In this document: piece by piece, positions 34,703-43,729 of the stretch
How positions within the stretch are numbered: the stretch's first letter is position 1
Layout of the letters: the number at the start of each line of letters is the position of its first letter
Source: UBA6115 sp050952935
GTDB lineage: Bacteria > Bacillota > Clostridia > Christensenellales > Aristaeellaceae
Length of the DNA stretch: 64,000 nucleotides
Assembly (NCBI GenBank): GCA_050952935.1
Contig: JBMNLS010000001.1
Location: forward strand, 434,001-498,000
Reading direction: 5' to 3'
Made by a program: the position numbers and the translations under genes
The notes under the pieces: model-generated
What the model was told of the DNA's origin: nothing
What the model saw: the letters and a program-made list of their open reading frames with translations, nothing else
The model's database searches: none

Positions 34703-36049
34703 ATGGACTGGAACAAAATGGAAGAAACCCTGGACCGCCTGATGGCGGAGAAGCGCCATGGACAGCTGCGCGGCGCTTTGATGATGATCAACCCCGTGGA
34801 CATCGCGGAATATATGAAAAAGCTGGACGCAGAAAACCTGCTGCTGATGTTCCGCATTTTGCCCAAGGATGCCTCGGCTGAGGTGTTCAGCTATATGGAC
34901 TCCGACCAGCGGGAAACGCTGGTGGAAAGCATCGGGGATAAGGAGATCACCGCCCTTATCAACGAGATGTTTTTGGATGATGCGGTGGACTTTTTGGAGG
35001 AGCTGCCAGCCAACGCCGTCAAGCGGGTCTTGCAGCACACAGACCCCAAAACCCGCGCTATTATCAACGAGTTTTTGCATTATCCGGAGAACTCCGCCGG
35101 GTCGCTGATGACGATAGAGTACTGCGAGTTCAGCCCGGAGATGAACGTGCGGGACGCTTTGCAAACCATCAAAAAAACCGGCGTTGACAAGGAAACGGTA
35201 TACACTCTTTATTTGGTGGACAAGCAGCGCAAGCTGGTGGGCACCGTGCCGCTGCACAAAGCCCTGGTGGTGGAGGAGGATACGCCCCTGAGCAAGCTGG
35301 CGGATCCTTCCATGATTGTGGTTACCACCCTGGACGACCAGGAGCTGGTGGCTGACACCGTGCGCAAATATCACCTGCTGTCCATCCCCGTGGTGGACGG
35401 CGAAGGCCGGATGGTGGGCATCATCACCAATGACGACATCATGGACGTTATTGAGGAGGAGAACACCGAGGACTTTGAGAAGATGTCCGGTCTGGCGCCG
35501 GCGGAAGAACCCTATTTTAAGACCAGCCTTTTCAAGCTGGCCGGGAACCGCCTGCCCTGGCTGATGATTTTAATGTTCACCTCCATTATTTCCGGCGCTA
35601 TCATCGCCAAGTTTGAAAGCGTGCTGGCGGTGCATATCCTGCTGTCAGCCTCCATTCCCATGCTCATGGACAGTGGCGGCAACTGCGGGCAGCAGGCCTC
35701 CACCCTGATGATCCGCGGCATTGCCTTAGGAGAGGTTAAATTCAGCGATCTGCCCAAGGTGCTGTGGACGGAAGTTCGGGTGGGGCTGCTGGTGGGCCTG
35801 GTGATGTCAGCCACCACTTTTGGCAGGCTGCTGCTGCTTAACCGGGCTTCGCTGGCCATGTCGGCGGTCATCTCGGTGAGCCTGTATGCCACGGTGGTGA
35901 TCGCCAAAGCCATCGGCTGTGTGCTGCCCCTTCTGGCCCAGCGCATCAGGCTTGACCCGGCGCTGGCGGCTTCCCCCCTCATCACCACCCTGGTTGACGC
36001 CAGCAGCCTGTTTATTTTCTTTACCATTGCTTCCCGGTTTGTTCTGTAA
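34703..36049 (+). CDS. mgtE: Magnesium transporter MgtE, copy 1
   Basis: 448 residues: an N-terminal superhelical domain (about 1-130, with LRGALMMINPVDIAEYM), two CBS domains (about 130-255) that sense Mg2+ and gate the pore, a linker helix, and five membrane helices (about 280-448) with the signatures SASIPMLMDSGGNCGQQAS and DPALAASPLITTLVDA that line the Mg2+ path. ATG 34703 follows GGAGGTGATT. Expression is probably set by the leader RNA. A close paralogue of the same length lies 2.5 kb downstream. Confidence 0.95.
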   Translation: MDWNKMEETLDRLMAEKRHGQLRGALMMINPVDIAEYMKKLDAENLLLMFRILPKDASAEVFSYMDSDQRETLVESIGDKEITALINEMFLDDAVDFLEELPANAVKRVLQHTDPKTRAIINEFLHYPENSAGSLMTIEYCEFSPEMNVRDALQTIKKTGVDKETVYTLYLVDKQRKLVGTVPLHKALVVEEDTPLSKLADPSMIVVTTLDDQELVADTVRKYHLLSIPVVDGEGRMVGIITNDDIMDVIEEENTEDFEKMSGLAPAEEPYFKTSLFKLAGNRLPWLMILMFTSIISGAIIAKFESVLAVHILLSASIPMLMDSGGNCGQQASTLMIRGIALGEVKFSDLPKVLWTEVRVGLLVGLVMSATTFGRLLLLNRASLAMSAVISVSLYATVVIAKAIGCVLPLLAQRIRLDPALAASPLITTLVDASSLFIFFTIASRFVL

Positions 36050-36067
36050 CAAACTTTTTGTGGTTAA

Positions 36068-36105
36068 GGGGCTGTGGCAGTTTTTTCTGCCACAGCCCCT
36101 TTTCT
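36068..36105 (+). terminator. Terminator of mgtE copy 1
   Basis: A perfect 13-bp stem GGGGCTGTGGCAG / CTGCCACAGCCCC with a six-T loop, followed by TTTTCTT. It also separates mgtE from the convergent alkylsulfatase-like gene. Confidence 0.93.
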
Positions 36106-36131
36106 TGAGACTTCTGGTGAGTACGCCGCTT

Positions 36132-38099
36132 TTACGGCAGCACGATAGCGAAATCGCGGGTGAAGGTGTCGGTATTTTCCAGGAACGAGACAAACTGCTC
36201 GCAGTCGCCCTCAATCTGTATCGCTTCGGTGGCGGCCTTGGCGTTAATCATCTCAACAAAAGCAACCTTTGGTGCACGCACAGTGGTATCAGCTTCAGGC
36301 AACGCATCTTCCGAAGCCGCCAGGCGGTAATTGATGACGGAATGGCGTACCATGACGTGCGCCTGCTCCTGTGAGTCGGTCAGCAGCACATTGAAGGTGA
36401 AATCGTCGTCCTGGGACTTGATGCCATCGTACTTAACCGCGAGGAAATCGAGGATCAGGTTAAGCGACATCGCGCTGATCATGTCGATGGAAGTAAACTG
36501 GTAAGAAGAAGCCTCCGGCGTGCCGTGGCGCAGTTCGCTTGCACCCTGGATATAGGCGTTGCGCCAGATAGCGGACTCCGCCTGATAGGCAAGCTGCTCG
36601 TGCGCATCGGCCAGCAGTGCGCGTGCCGCCTTATTGTCAGGGTCGGCGAACACAACGCGGTTCAGAACCTCAGCGACCCAGGCATATTCGCCGTTGTAAA
36701 AGTCCTTCTGTGCCAGCTGCAGCACTGCTTCCGCGCCGCCCATGTACTCGACGTATTTCTTTGCGGCGTCTTCTTGCATCAGCGGGTTCAGGTTGGCCGG
36801 ATTTGAATCGTAGAAACCAAGGTATTTTTGCGCAACGGCGCGTGCATTGTGGCTGACCGTGCCATAGTACCCGTGGGTGGTCCATTCTTTTTCAAGGGCG
36901 GGGGGCAGCACGACCATGCGCCCAACTTCATTGAGTGTGTAACCCTTGTTCAGCAGGTTGATTGTGCGGTCGTGGATGAATTTGTAGATGTCGCGGTGAT
37001 TCTCCAGGTAGGTGATGCAGGTTTCGTTGCCATAGCGCGGCCAGTTATGGGAGCTGCAAGAGAACTCCATGTCCGGCCACAGCGTGATTGTCTCGTCAAT
37101 ATACTTCGACCAGGCCAGCGCGTCGCGGATCTCGGCGCCACGGATGGTATAGACGTTGTGCAGCGTGCCGTTCACGTTTTCCGCGCCAAAGAGCGTCTTG
37201 TACTTGGGGATGTAGGTGTTCATCTCGGCAGGGGCTTCGGTGCCCGGCGTTAGCTGGAATTGTACTTCCAGTCCGTCAACCACGACCGATTGATTCTCCT
37301 TGATGACGTCGGTTGGCGCGAGCAACGTGGTGGTCAAACCATAGATGCTTTTACCCAGCCCCGCGTCCACCGCATCATGCATGCCCGGGCTTTCGCCGGC
37401 GAACTGGAAGACAGCGCGCCTGCCCATGGCCGCACCCAGGTAGATGTTCTCAGAAGCTACGTATTCCATGAAGCCATCGGGCGCGAAAACACGTACTGTG
37501 CCGTTTGCGACTTCTTCTTCGGTCGCAAACACTTTAGCGCCGCCATAGTGGTCGCTATGGGTGTGCGAGTAGGAGATCGCGTAGATGGGGCGCTTGCCTA
37601 AGTTCTTTTCCACCAGGTCCAGCGCTGCCTTGGCGCATTCCATGCTGGTGGAAACGTCCATCACAAACCAGCCGTGGTCGGTCTCAACAAAGGTGACGTT
37701 GGCGATGGAATAGCCACGAACCTGGTACACGCCGTCGGTAACTTTGTACAGGCCATAGTTATTGTTCAGCTTGGCCTCTTCCCACAGCGACGGGTTCACG
37801 CTACCCTTGTTTTCTTCGGTGGCGAGGAAGCCGTACAATTCTTCAAGATCCAGCAGCACAACGTTCGGGTCAGTCAACGAGCGGATTTTGCCGTCGCCCC
37901 GGTCGATCAGGCCGTAGGTCGCGAACTCCTGTTCACGCGCCAGGCCGGAAAAGTAGTTGTCATCGCCAAAGTTCTTATTGTACTCGATCGTATGCCGGGT
38001 CGGCGGTTTGGGCTGAAGGTCGGGCTCTGCCAGCGCGGTCGGCAGGAAGAGGGTGGCCATCAGGGCCAGGATGGTTACACAGGCAAGTATTCGTTTCAT
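36132..38099 (-). CDS. Secreted alkylsulfatase-like metallo-beta-lactamase protein
   Basis: 655 residues with a signal peptide (about 1-24). The metallo-beta-lactamase site is ISYSHTHSDHYGG (HxHxDH), with Glu-Asn-type ligands in FGAENVNGT and a His in SCSSHNWPRYG. An alkylsulfatase dimerisation region (about 390-530) and a C-terminal SCP2-like domain (about 540-655) complete the SdsA1/YjcS plan. Such enzymes release sulfate from alkyl sulfates such as SDS; the true substrate here is unknown. AAAGGAGG precedes ATG. It lies opposed to and between two mgtE genes. Confidence 0.85.
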   Translation of the reverse strand: MKRILACVTILALMATLFLPTALAEPDLQPKPPTRHTIEYNKNFGDDNYFSGLAREQEFATYGLIDRGDGKIRSLTDPNVVLLDLEELYGFLATEENKGSVNPSLWEEAKLNNNYGLYKVTDGVYQVRGYSIANVTFVETDHGWFVMDVSTSMECAKAALDLVEKNLGKRPIYAISYSHTHSDHYGGAKVFATEEEVANGTVRVFAPDGFMEYVASENIYLGAAMGRRAVFQFAGESPGMHDAVDAGLGKSIYGLTTTLLAPTDVIKENQSVVVDGLEVQFQLTPGTEAPAEMNTYIPKYKTLFGAENVNGTLHNVYTIRGAEIRDALAWSKYIDETITLWPDMEFSCSSHNWPRYGNETCITYLENHRDIYKFIHDRTINLLNKGYTLNEVGRMVVLPPALEKEWTTHGYYGTVSHNARAVAQKYLGFYDSNPANLNPLMQEDAAKKYVEYMGGAEAVLQLAQKDFYNGEYAWVAEVLNRVVFADPDNKAARALLADAHEQLAYQAESAIWRNAYIQGASELRHGTPEASSYQFTSIDMISAMSLNLILDFLAVKYDGIKSQDDDFTFNVLLTDSQEQAHVMVRHSVINYRLAASEDALPEADTTVRAPKVAFVEMINAKAATEAIQIEGDCEQFVSFLENTDTFTRDFAIVLP

Positions 38100-38198
38100 G
38101 GGGTTCCTCCTTTTTTAATCTAGGGTGATTGATGGAGCCATCTCCTTCCAAGCAATGGTCGTTCACCGCATCTGCGCGGAATCCGGCTGTATCGGGCG

Positions 38199-38218
38199 TG
38201 TACAGATTGAATTGTACA
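38199..38218. promoter_or_regulatory. Twin TGTACA site upstream of the alkylsulfatase gene
   Basis: TGTACA at 38199-38204 and again at 38213-38218, each self-complementary, together form a symmetric site about 100 bases upstream of the gene start. A TTGACT-like -35 lies just beyond on the minus strand with uncertain spacing. An operator is possible. Confidence 0.35.
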
Positions 38219-38363
38219 ACCTTAGAATAATTGAGAAGTCAATTTTTCGGAATACCCGTTTTCAGGTAAAAAAGGCTATAAACTCATAAGATGGTTGGTC
38301 GCACAGACGCAAAAAAAGTTCAGCATACGGGCTGTTGGAGAGCGTTTTTTTGTGTTTGCCCGG

Positions 38364-38393
38364 TTGACAGGGTTTCTGGGGGCTATGTATAAT
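38364..38393 (+). promoter_or_regulatory. Promoter of the second mgtE leader
   Basis: -35 TTGACA (38364-38369), 18-base spacer, -10 TATAAT (38388-38393): a consensus SigA promoter. The remaining bases of the 490-bp gap 38100-38589 hold the alkylsulfatase upstream region and the mgtE leader. Confidence 0.88.
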
Positions 38394-38399
38394 AATTGC

Positions 38400-38563
38400 G
38401 ATCAATCACATGGAGGCAGCGAGCATGGACGGCGATGACAGATGCCGGGCAGTGGAAGACGAGCCGCGAGGTCAAAGCGCTGTGCTTGCGCTATCCTTAT
38501 AGGCTAAGGCTGCTCCCTGTTTGCGCCGCGCTTGCCCCCAAACCCGGGGCTGCGCTGTTTTTT
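38400..38563 (+). promoter_or_regulatory. Structured leader RNA with terminator, mgtE copy 2
   Basis: Second copy of the leader: GGAGGcaGCGA (38412-38422), GATGCCGGGCA (38441-38451), GAAGACG (38455-38461), CCGCGAGGTC (38464-38473). The 3-nt and 2-nt gaps between the last three blocks are the same as in copy 1. The closing stem is GCAGCG (38416-38421) with CGCTGT (38478-38483); compared with copy 1 the changed positions still pair. A terminator (GCGC-tt-GCCCC / GGGGC-t-GCGC, then six T, 38528-38563) ends just before the ribosome binding site. Confidence 0.72.
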
Positions 38564-38589
38564 AGTGGAAGTTGAAGGAGGGCAAAGCA

Positions 38590-39936
38590 ATGGAATGGGA
38601 ACAGATTGAAGCGCGTCTGGATCAGCTGCTGGAGGAAAAACGGCATGGCCAACTGCGCGGCGCCCTGATGATGATCAACCCCGTTGACATCGCTGAATAC
38701 ATGAAAAAGCTGGACGCGGAAAAGCTGCTGCTGATGTTCCGCATCCTGCCCAAAGATGCGTCGGCGGAGGTTTTTAGCTATATGGATTCCGACCAGCGGG
38801 AAACGCTGGTAAACAGCATCGCCGACAAAGAGATCACGGCGCTGATCAGCGACATGTTTGTGGACGACGCGGTGGACTTTCTGGAGGAGTTGCCTGCCAA
38901 CGCCGTCAAGCGTGTGTTGCAAAACACCGACCCTGCGACCCGGGCCATCTTCAACCAGTTTTTGAAATACCCTGAAAACTCCGCCGGGTCATTGATGACG
39001 ATAGAATACTGCGAGTTTTCCCCTGAGATGAATGTGCAGGACGCGCTGAACACCATCAAAGAAACGGGCGTTGACAAGGAAACCGTCTACACCCTTTACC
39101 TGGTAGATCAGCGCCGCAAGCTGGTGGGCACCGTGCCCCTGCACAAGGCCCTGGTGGTGGATACCACCACCCCGCTGCTCAAGCTGGTTGACCCCGCGAT
39201 CATCTCGGTCACCACCCTGGACGACCAGGAGGTGGTGGCCGACACCGTGCGCAAATACCATCTGCTGTCCATCCCTGTGGTGGATGGTGAGGGCCGGATG
39301 GTGGGCATCATCACCAGCGACGACATCATGGACGTCATTGAAGCGGAGAACACTGAGGACTTTGAGAAGATGTCAGGCCTGGCGCCTGCTGAGGAACCTT
39401 ATTTTAAGACCAGCCTTTTCAAGCTGGCCTGGAACCGCTTGCCCTGGCTGATGGTGCTGATGCTGGCCTCGGTGATTTCAGGCGCCATTATCGCCAGGTT
39501 TGAAAGCGTTCTGGCGGTGAATATCCTGCTGTCGGCCTCCATCCCCATGCTGATGAACACCGGCGGCAACTGCGGCCAGCAGGCTTCCACCCTCATGGTG
39601 CGCGGCATTGCCCTGGGCGAGGTGCAGTTTACCGATATTTTCAAAGCTATCTGGACGGAGCTGCGGGTGGGCATCCTGGTGGGCTTTGCCCTGTCGATGG
39701 TGACCTTTATCCGGCTGCTGCTGCTCAATCAGGCCTCTGTGCTGATTGCGCTGACGATATCCTTCAGCCTGTATGCCACGGTGGTCATCGCCAAATCCAT
39801 TGGCTGCGCGCTGCCGCTGGTGGCCCAGCGCTTTAAGATCGACCCGGCGCTGGCGGCTTCGCCCTTGATCACCACCCTGGTTGACGCGGCCAGCCTGCTG
39901 ATTTTCTTTGGCATCGCTTCACAGCTGGTGATTTAG
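38590..39936 (+). CDS. mgtE: Magnesium transporter MgtE, copy 2
   Basis: 448 residues, the same length as copy 1 and very similar throughout (N domain, two CBS domains, five membrane helices; SASIPMLMNTGGNCGQQAS and DPALAASPLITTLVDA). ATG 38590 follows GAAGGAGGG. Differences concentrate in the membrane helices and the first 20 residues. The pair arose by duplication that included promoter and leader, yet DNA divergence shows it is not recent. Two copies may differ in Mg2+ threshold or ion range. Confidence 0.95.
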   Translation: MEWEQIEARLDQLLEEKRHGQLRGALMMINPVDIAEYMKKLDAEKLLLMFRILPKDASAEVFSYMDSDQRETLVNSIADKEITALISDMFVDDAVDFLEELPANAVKRVLQNTDPATRAIFNQFLKYPENSAGSLMTIEYCEFSPEMNVQDALNTIKETGVDKETVYTLYLVDQRRKLVGTVPLHKALVVDTTTPLLKLVDPAIISVTTLDDQEVVADTVRKYHLLSIPVVDGEGRMVGIITSDDIMDVIEAENTEDFEKMSGLAPAEEPYFKTSLFKLAWNRLPWLMVLMLASVISGAIIARFESVLAVNILLSASIPMLMNTGGNCGQQASTLMVRGIALGEVQFTDIFKAIWTELRVGILVGFALSMVTFIRLLLLNQASVLIALTISFSLYATVVIAKSIGCALPLVAQRFKIDPALAASPLITTLVDAASLLIFFGIASQLVI

Positions 39937-39962
39937 ACTATTATTTACGCTATAAAGCCGGA

Positions 39963-41039
39963 TTAATTAAAATAATAGGGCTGGCCGCTGCGGGCGCTTT
40001 CGTAAATGCCTTCCAAAATTTGGGTGACCACCAGCGCCTGCTCAGGCAGCACGCACAGCTCGCCCTTGCCCCGGACGGCGTTCAGGAAGGTCTGCAATTC
40101 CAGCACCTCGGGTTTTATCGCCGTGCCTGCGGAAAAATCCACCGAGCCGGTTTTCATGCCGACCATTTCCACATATTGTTGGTTATGCCTGACGCCGTTG
40201 ATGCGCAGGCCGTCGTGGAAGTCCGCCCCGGCCTTGGTGCCCGACAGGGTGCAGGTGGCCTCCTCCACCTCCAGGGTGTTAAGCGCCCAGGAGGCGCACA
40301 GCATGATGGTGGCGCCGTTTTCCATGACGATAAAGCCAAAGGCGCTGTCCTCCACCGTGAAGGCATCGGGATCCCAGTCGCCCCAGGCGTTGGCTGTGTT
40401 TCGGTCCTTGTTGAGCTTATGATAGGTGGTGCCCACGGCGTACCTGGGCTTGTAATTGTCCATGATCCACAGCGTCAGGTCCAGCGCGTGGGTGCCGATG
40501 TCGATCAGCGGGCCGCCGCCCTGCTCATGCTCGTTTAAAAACACGCCCCAGGTGGGCACGGCCCGGCGGCGCACCGCGTTGGCCTTGGCGAAATACACCT
40601 CGCCCAGCACCCCCGCCTCAGCGGCTTTTTTTAAATACTGGCTGTCCGCCCTGAAGCGGTTTTGATAGCCGACGGTGAGCAACTGGCCGGTTTCCCTGGC
40701 GGCTGCCAGCATTTTTTCGGCCTCCCGGGTGTTAATGGCCATGGGCTTTTCACACATGACATGCTTGCCGCTTTTCAGCGCATCCACCGTGATGAAGCTG
40801 TGGCTGCGGTTGGGGGTGGAGACAAATACCATGTCCAGATCCATTTTCAGCAGATCCTGATAATCGCTGAAAGCCCTGGCCCCGGGGCTGCCGTACTGCT
40901 CGCAGGCCAGGTCTGCCTTGGCGGCAGCCATATCACAAAAAGCCATGAGATCAACCCCGCCCAGCGCCTTGAGGGTGGGGAAATATTTGGTGGTGGCGAT
41001 GCCGCCACAGCCGATAAAGCCTGCCCGTAAATTCTTCAT
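39963..41039 (-). CDS. Gfo/Idh/MocA-family oxidoreductase
   Basis: 358 residues. The N-terminal NAD(P)-binding fold has GFIGCGGIATTKYFPTL and HVMCEKPMAINTREAEKM, where the EKP Lys is the family catalytic residue; the C-terminal domain has GGGPLIDIGTHALDLTLW with the conserved Asp and His. It oxidises or reduces a sugar or cyclitol. No sugar transporter is adjacent, so the substrate is open. AGGAGG precedes ATG. Confidence 0.9.
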   Translation of the reverse strand: MKNLRAGFIGCGGIATTKYFPTLKALGGVDLMAFCDMAAAKADLACEQYGSPGARAFSDYQDLLKMDLDMVFVSTPNRSHSFITVDALKSGKHVMCEKPMAINTREAEKMLAAARETGQLLTVGYQNRFRADSQYLKKAAEAGVLGEVYFAKANAVRRRAVPTWGVFLNEHEQGGGPLIDIGTHALDLTLWIMDNYKPRYAVGTTYHKLNKDRNTANAWGDWDPDAFTVEDSAFGFIVMENGATIMLCASWALNTLEVEEATCTLSGTKAGADFHDGLRINGVRHNQQYVEMVGMKTGSVDFSAGTAIKPEVLELQTFLNAVRGKGELCVLPEQALVVTQILEGIYESARSGQPYYFN

Positions 41040-41065
41040 GTTGTCCTCCTGTGTGAGATTGCCCC

Positions 41066-41094
41066 ATTATAGCTGCAATATCAGGGGTTGTCAT
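41066..41094 (-). promoter_or_regulatory. Promoter of the Gfo/Idh/MocA gene
   Basis: Minus strand: -35 ATGACA (41089-41094), 17-base spacer, -10 TATAAT (41066-41071), 27 bases from the start codon. Confidence 0.7.
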
Positions 41095-41268
41095 CGGTTT
41101 TCCGCAGGAGCAGTATTTTTCTGTTAAACAAATCCTTTCCGGGTGCTACACTGAGCAGGAAAGGGAACCCTTTCGCCATTGACAATAACAAACGCATCCG
41201 ACCACTAAGTTTCCGCCGTGCCCTCAGCCCCATTGCTGAGATGGAGCCTTTGCTCAAGAGGTGAGGGG

Positions 41269-41664
41269 CTACGTTGTTTTGTTCAGCTTTTCCATGGCTT
41301 TGGCCATGAACTTGTCGTTATCAATCAGGTAGCGCTCGTGCTGGCCTTCGCCGATGAGGCCGTCCGGGTCATAGGCGCGCACGGAAAAAAGCAGGCGCTT
41401 GCCCTTGACCTCAAGCAGCTCGCATTCGCAGCGCACCCTGAGCCCCACCGGGGTGGCGGACAGGTGGCGCACATTGACCAAAGTGCCCACACTGCCCCAG
41501 CCTTCTTCCAAGTGGGGCTGGACGGCATCCCGGGCGCACATTTCCATCAGGGCGATCATGGATGGGGTGCTGAAAACCTTAAGGGTGCCGCTGCCAACGG
41601 CGGCCGCGGTCAATTTGTCCCCAACGGTGATGGTAAGCTCGTGTTTCAGTCCTGCTTCAAGCAT
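41269..41664 (-). CDS. Hotdog-fold thioesterase, FlK-like
   Basis: 131 residues, one hotdog domain. FSTPSMIALMEMCARDAV carries Thr and Glu, and VNVRHLSATPVG carries His, in the order and approximate spacing of the Thr-Glu-His triad of fluoroacetyl-CoA thioesterase FlK. Most FlK-like proteins in anaerobes have unknown acyl-CoA substrates, and hydrolysis of fluoroacetyl-CoA should not be assumed. GGAGG lies upstream of ATG. It stands alone between two unrelated genes. Confidence 0.75.
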   Translation of the reverse strand: MLEAGLKHELTITVGDKLTAAAVGSGTLKVFSTPSMIALMEMCARDAVQPHLEEGWGSVGTLVNVRHLSATPVGLRVRCECELLEVKGKRLLFSVRAYDPDGLIGEGQHERYLIDNDKFMAKAMEKLNKTT

Positions 41665-41755
41665 GGTGGCTGCCTCCTTGTTTTGCTGTTATTAGCATAC
41701 CCGTTATTATATACTGAACAAGAGAATGCAGCAGCTTTTAATATCTGTTTTAATT

Positions 41756-43312
41756 TTAACCTTGGAGCTCTTTTACAACTTGATCATAGTCTGCCAAAAT
41801 CCTGGAATCTTTCTTTGACAAATTGGACACGATGATAATGGCCAATGAAGATAGCAGGAACGCGGGAAGCAATTCATAAATGCCGAAGATTCCTCCCATG
41901 GGCTTTAGGAGCAATTTCCATACGAATACCATGATTCCGCCTGTCAGCATGCCGGCAATGGCGCCTTCCCTGGTAGCCTTCTTCCAGAAAAGGGAGAAAA
42001 GCATTAAAGGGCCAAACGTGGCGCCGAATCCCGCCCACGCAAAGGATACGATTTGGAAAATGACCGATTGATCGTCTATGGCCAGAATCATTGCTACAAG
42101 GGAAATGAGAAGCAGGGTGATTTTGGTCACTTTCATGACCTGACGGTCCGGCGCATCTTTTTTTAGTATTCCCTGATAAAGGTTTTTTGCAACAGCAGAT
42201 GATGCGATCAGAAGATAGGAGTCGGAAGAACTGATCGTAGCAGCCAGGATTCCCGCCATCATGATACCCGCTAAGAACGGGGGCATTAAGTCGCTGGCCA
42301 TATGAATGAAGATGCTTTCTGAAGCCGAAGCCGTTAACAAGGCTGTTGGATATAGTGCGCGGCCTATGATTCCGATCAGTGTTGCCGCGGATAATGAGAT
42401 AAATACCCATACCGTTGCCGCTCTGCGGGAAACTTTTATTTCCTGCGGGTCACGGATGGCCATGAAGCGAAGAAGCACTTGAGGTACACCAAAATAGCCC
42501 AAACCCCATGATAAGGTGGATAAAATGGTAAGAAAACCATAATCCCCGATTTTTTCGGAAAATACGGGCACATTATCGACTACCTGTTGAACACCGTCCA
42601 CCATCACCGGCTGGGAAATGCCGACAAATTCCAGGAATCCCGGGAATTGTCTTAAATTATCGATGACTTTTCCCGTTCCTCCGGCAGCAGCGATACCCAC
42701 ACTGAACACGGCAACCAAAGCAACGATCATGACAATGGCTTGCATAAAATCCGATACGGATTCCGCAAGGAAACCGCCAAGAAAAGTATAGGCGATAACA
42801 AAGACAGCTCCGGCTATCATCATATAAATATAGTCAAAACCGAATAAAGTATGGAACAGTTTGCCTACAGTAACAAAACAGCTGGAAGCATAAACGGTAA
42901 AGAAGATTAAAATAAAAATCGCGGCTATGCTCATGATGGTTCTGTTTTTCTCCCGGAACCGATTGGAGAAAAAGTCGGGAATCGTAATGCTGTCTCCGGC
43001 CACATGGGAATATACGCGAAGTCTTTTGGCTACGAGAAGCCAGTTGATATAGGTTCCGACTCCCAATCCCAAAGCAGTCCAGAAGGCGTCGGTGATGCCT
43101 GTAAAATATGCCACACCCGGCAGACCCATCAGCAGCCAGCCGCTCATGTCGGACGCTTCCGCACTCATGGCAGTCACATAAGGGCCTAAAGAACGCCCGC
43201 CCAAGAAATAATGATCCGTGCTTTCATGGGATTTTTTTGCATAGTATAAACCAATCCCGATAATAACCGCCATATAACAAATCATGGCTAATGTCACTAA
43301 GAAATTGTCCAC
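41756..43312 (-). CDS. putP: Sodium/solute symporter (PutP-like)
   Basis: 518 residues with about 13 membrane segments. SSS-family landmarks are GRSLGPYVTAMSAEASDMSGWLL near the start, SWGLGYFGVPQVLLRFMAIR, and the closing helices. It imports L-proline with Na+ in the best-studied members; the high similarity of the Ser-rich N-terminal region supports proline, but other substrates are possible. The start is a GTG after GGGGGAG. Base composition is lower in GC than the flanking genes on the left. Confidence 0.85.
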   Translation of the reverse strand: MDNFLVTLAMICYMAVIIGIGLYYAKKSHESTDHYFLGGRSLGPYVTAMSAEASDMSGWLLMGLPGVAYFTGITDAFWTALGLGVGTYINWLLVAKRLRVYSHVAGDSITIPDFFSNRFREKNRTIMSIAAIFILIFFTVYASSCFVTVGKLFHTLFGFDYIYMMIAGAVFVIAYTFLGGFLAESVSDFMQAIVMIVALVAVFSVGIAAAGGTGKVIDNLRQFPGFLEFVGISQPVMVDGVQQVVDNVPVFSEKIGDYGFLTILSTLSWGLGYFGVPQVLLRFMAIRDPQEIKVSRRAATVWVFISLSAATLIGIIGRALYPTALLTASASESIFIHMASDLMPPFLAGIMMAGILAATISSSDSYLLIASSAVAKNLYQGILKKDAPDRQVMKVTKITLLLISLVAMILAIDDQSVIFQIVSFAWAGFGATFGPLMLFSLFWKKATREGAIAGMLTGGIMVFVWKLLLKPMGGIFGIYELLPAFLLSSLAIIIVSNLSKKDSRILADYDQVVKELQG

Positions 43313-43729
43313 GGTTTCAACTCCCCCAAAACGATAATGCGGTCATTTTAGAGAAAAACAAAAGTAATAGCCAGACTCTGGAAGTTTTTTCTATGTATTG
43401 AGCGCAGACAGGCCTGGTCCTTTGGCCCTTTGACGACAGCTAGGATGACAATTAAGCCTTTACACTCGTTTTGCGCCGCTTCCACATCCATCATTCTTTT
43501 CAGGATGTAAACCAAGAAGCCAAGGAAAACTTGAGTTTCCGTATTCTGATTATACTTTTTGATTGAGCTGCAGGTGGTTCAGGGGTTTTGAGGAAGTCAC
43601 TGTCAAATCATGTCTTTTTTGTCAATATTCTGGCATATTTATGACGGAAAATGAGGAACCTTTCCTGTTTTTCATAGTAGAATTGATTTGTAACAAAAAC
43701 TCGACTAAACAAATCCAGGGAGGCTCCTC
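43313..43729. other. 417-bp gap upstream of the IS4 transposase
   Basis: AT-rich, with the symporter's upstream region at the left and the transposase leader at the right (GGGAGG before its ATG). A minus-strand frame of about 75 codons without a good start (about 43350-43580, containing RMMDVEAAQNECKGL) looks like a possible gene remnant. I could not find the left end of the insertion sequence. Confidence 0.4.

Noticed and set aside
43350..43580. Minus-strand open frame of about 75 codons upstream of IS4
   Set aside because: Begins right after a stop with no good start codon or ribosome binding site; noted only as a possible remnant.
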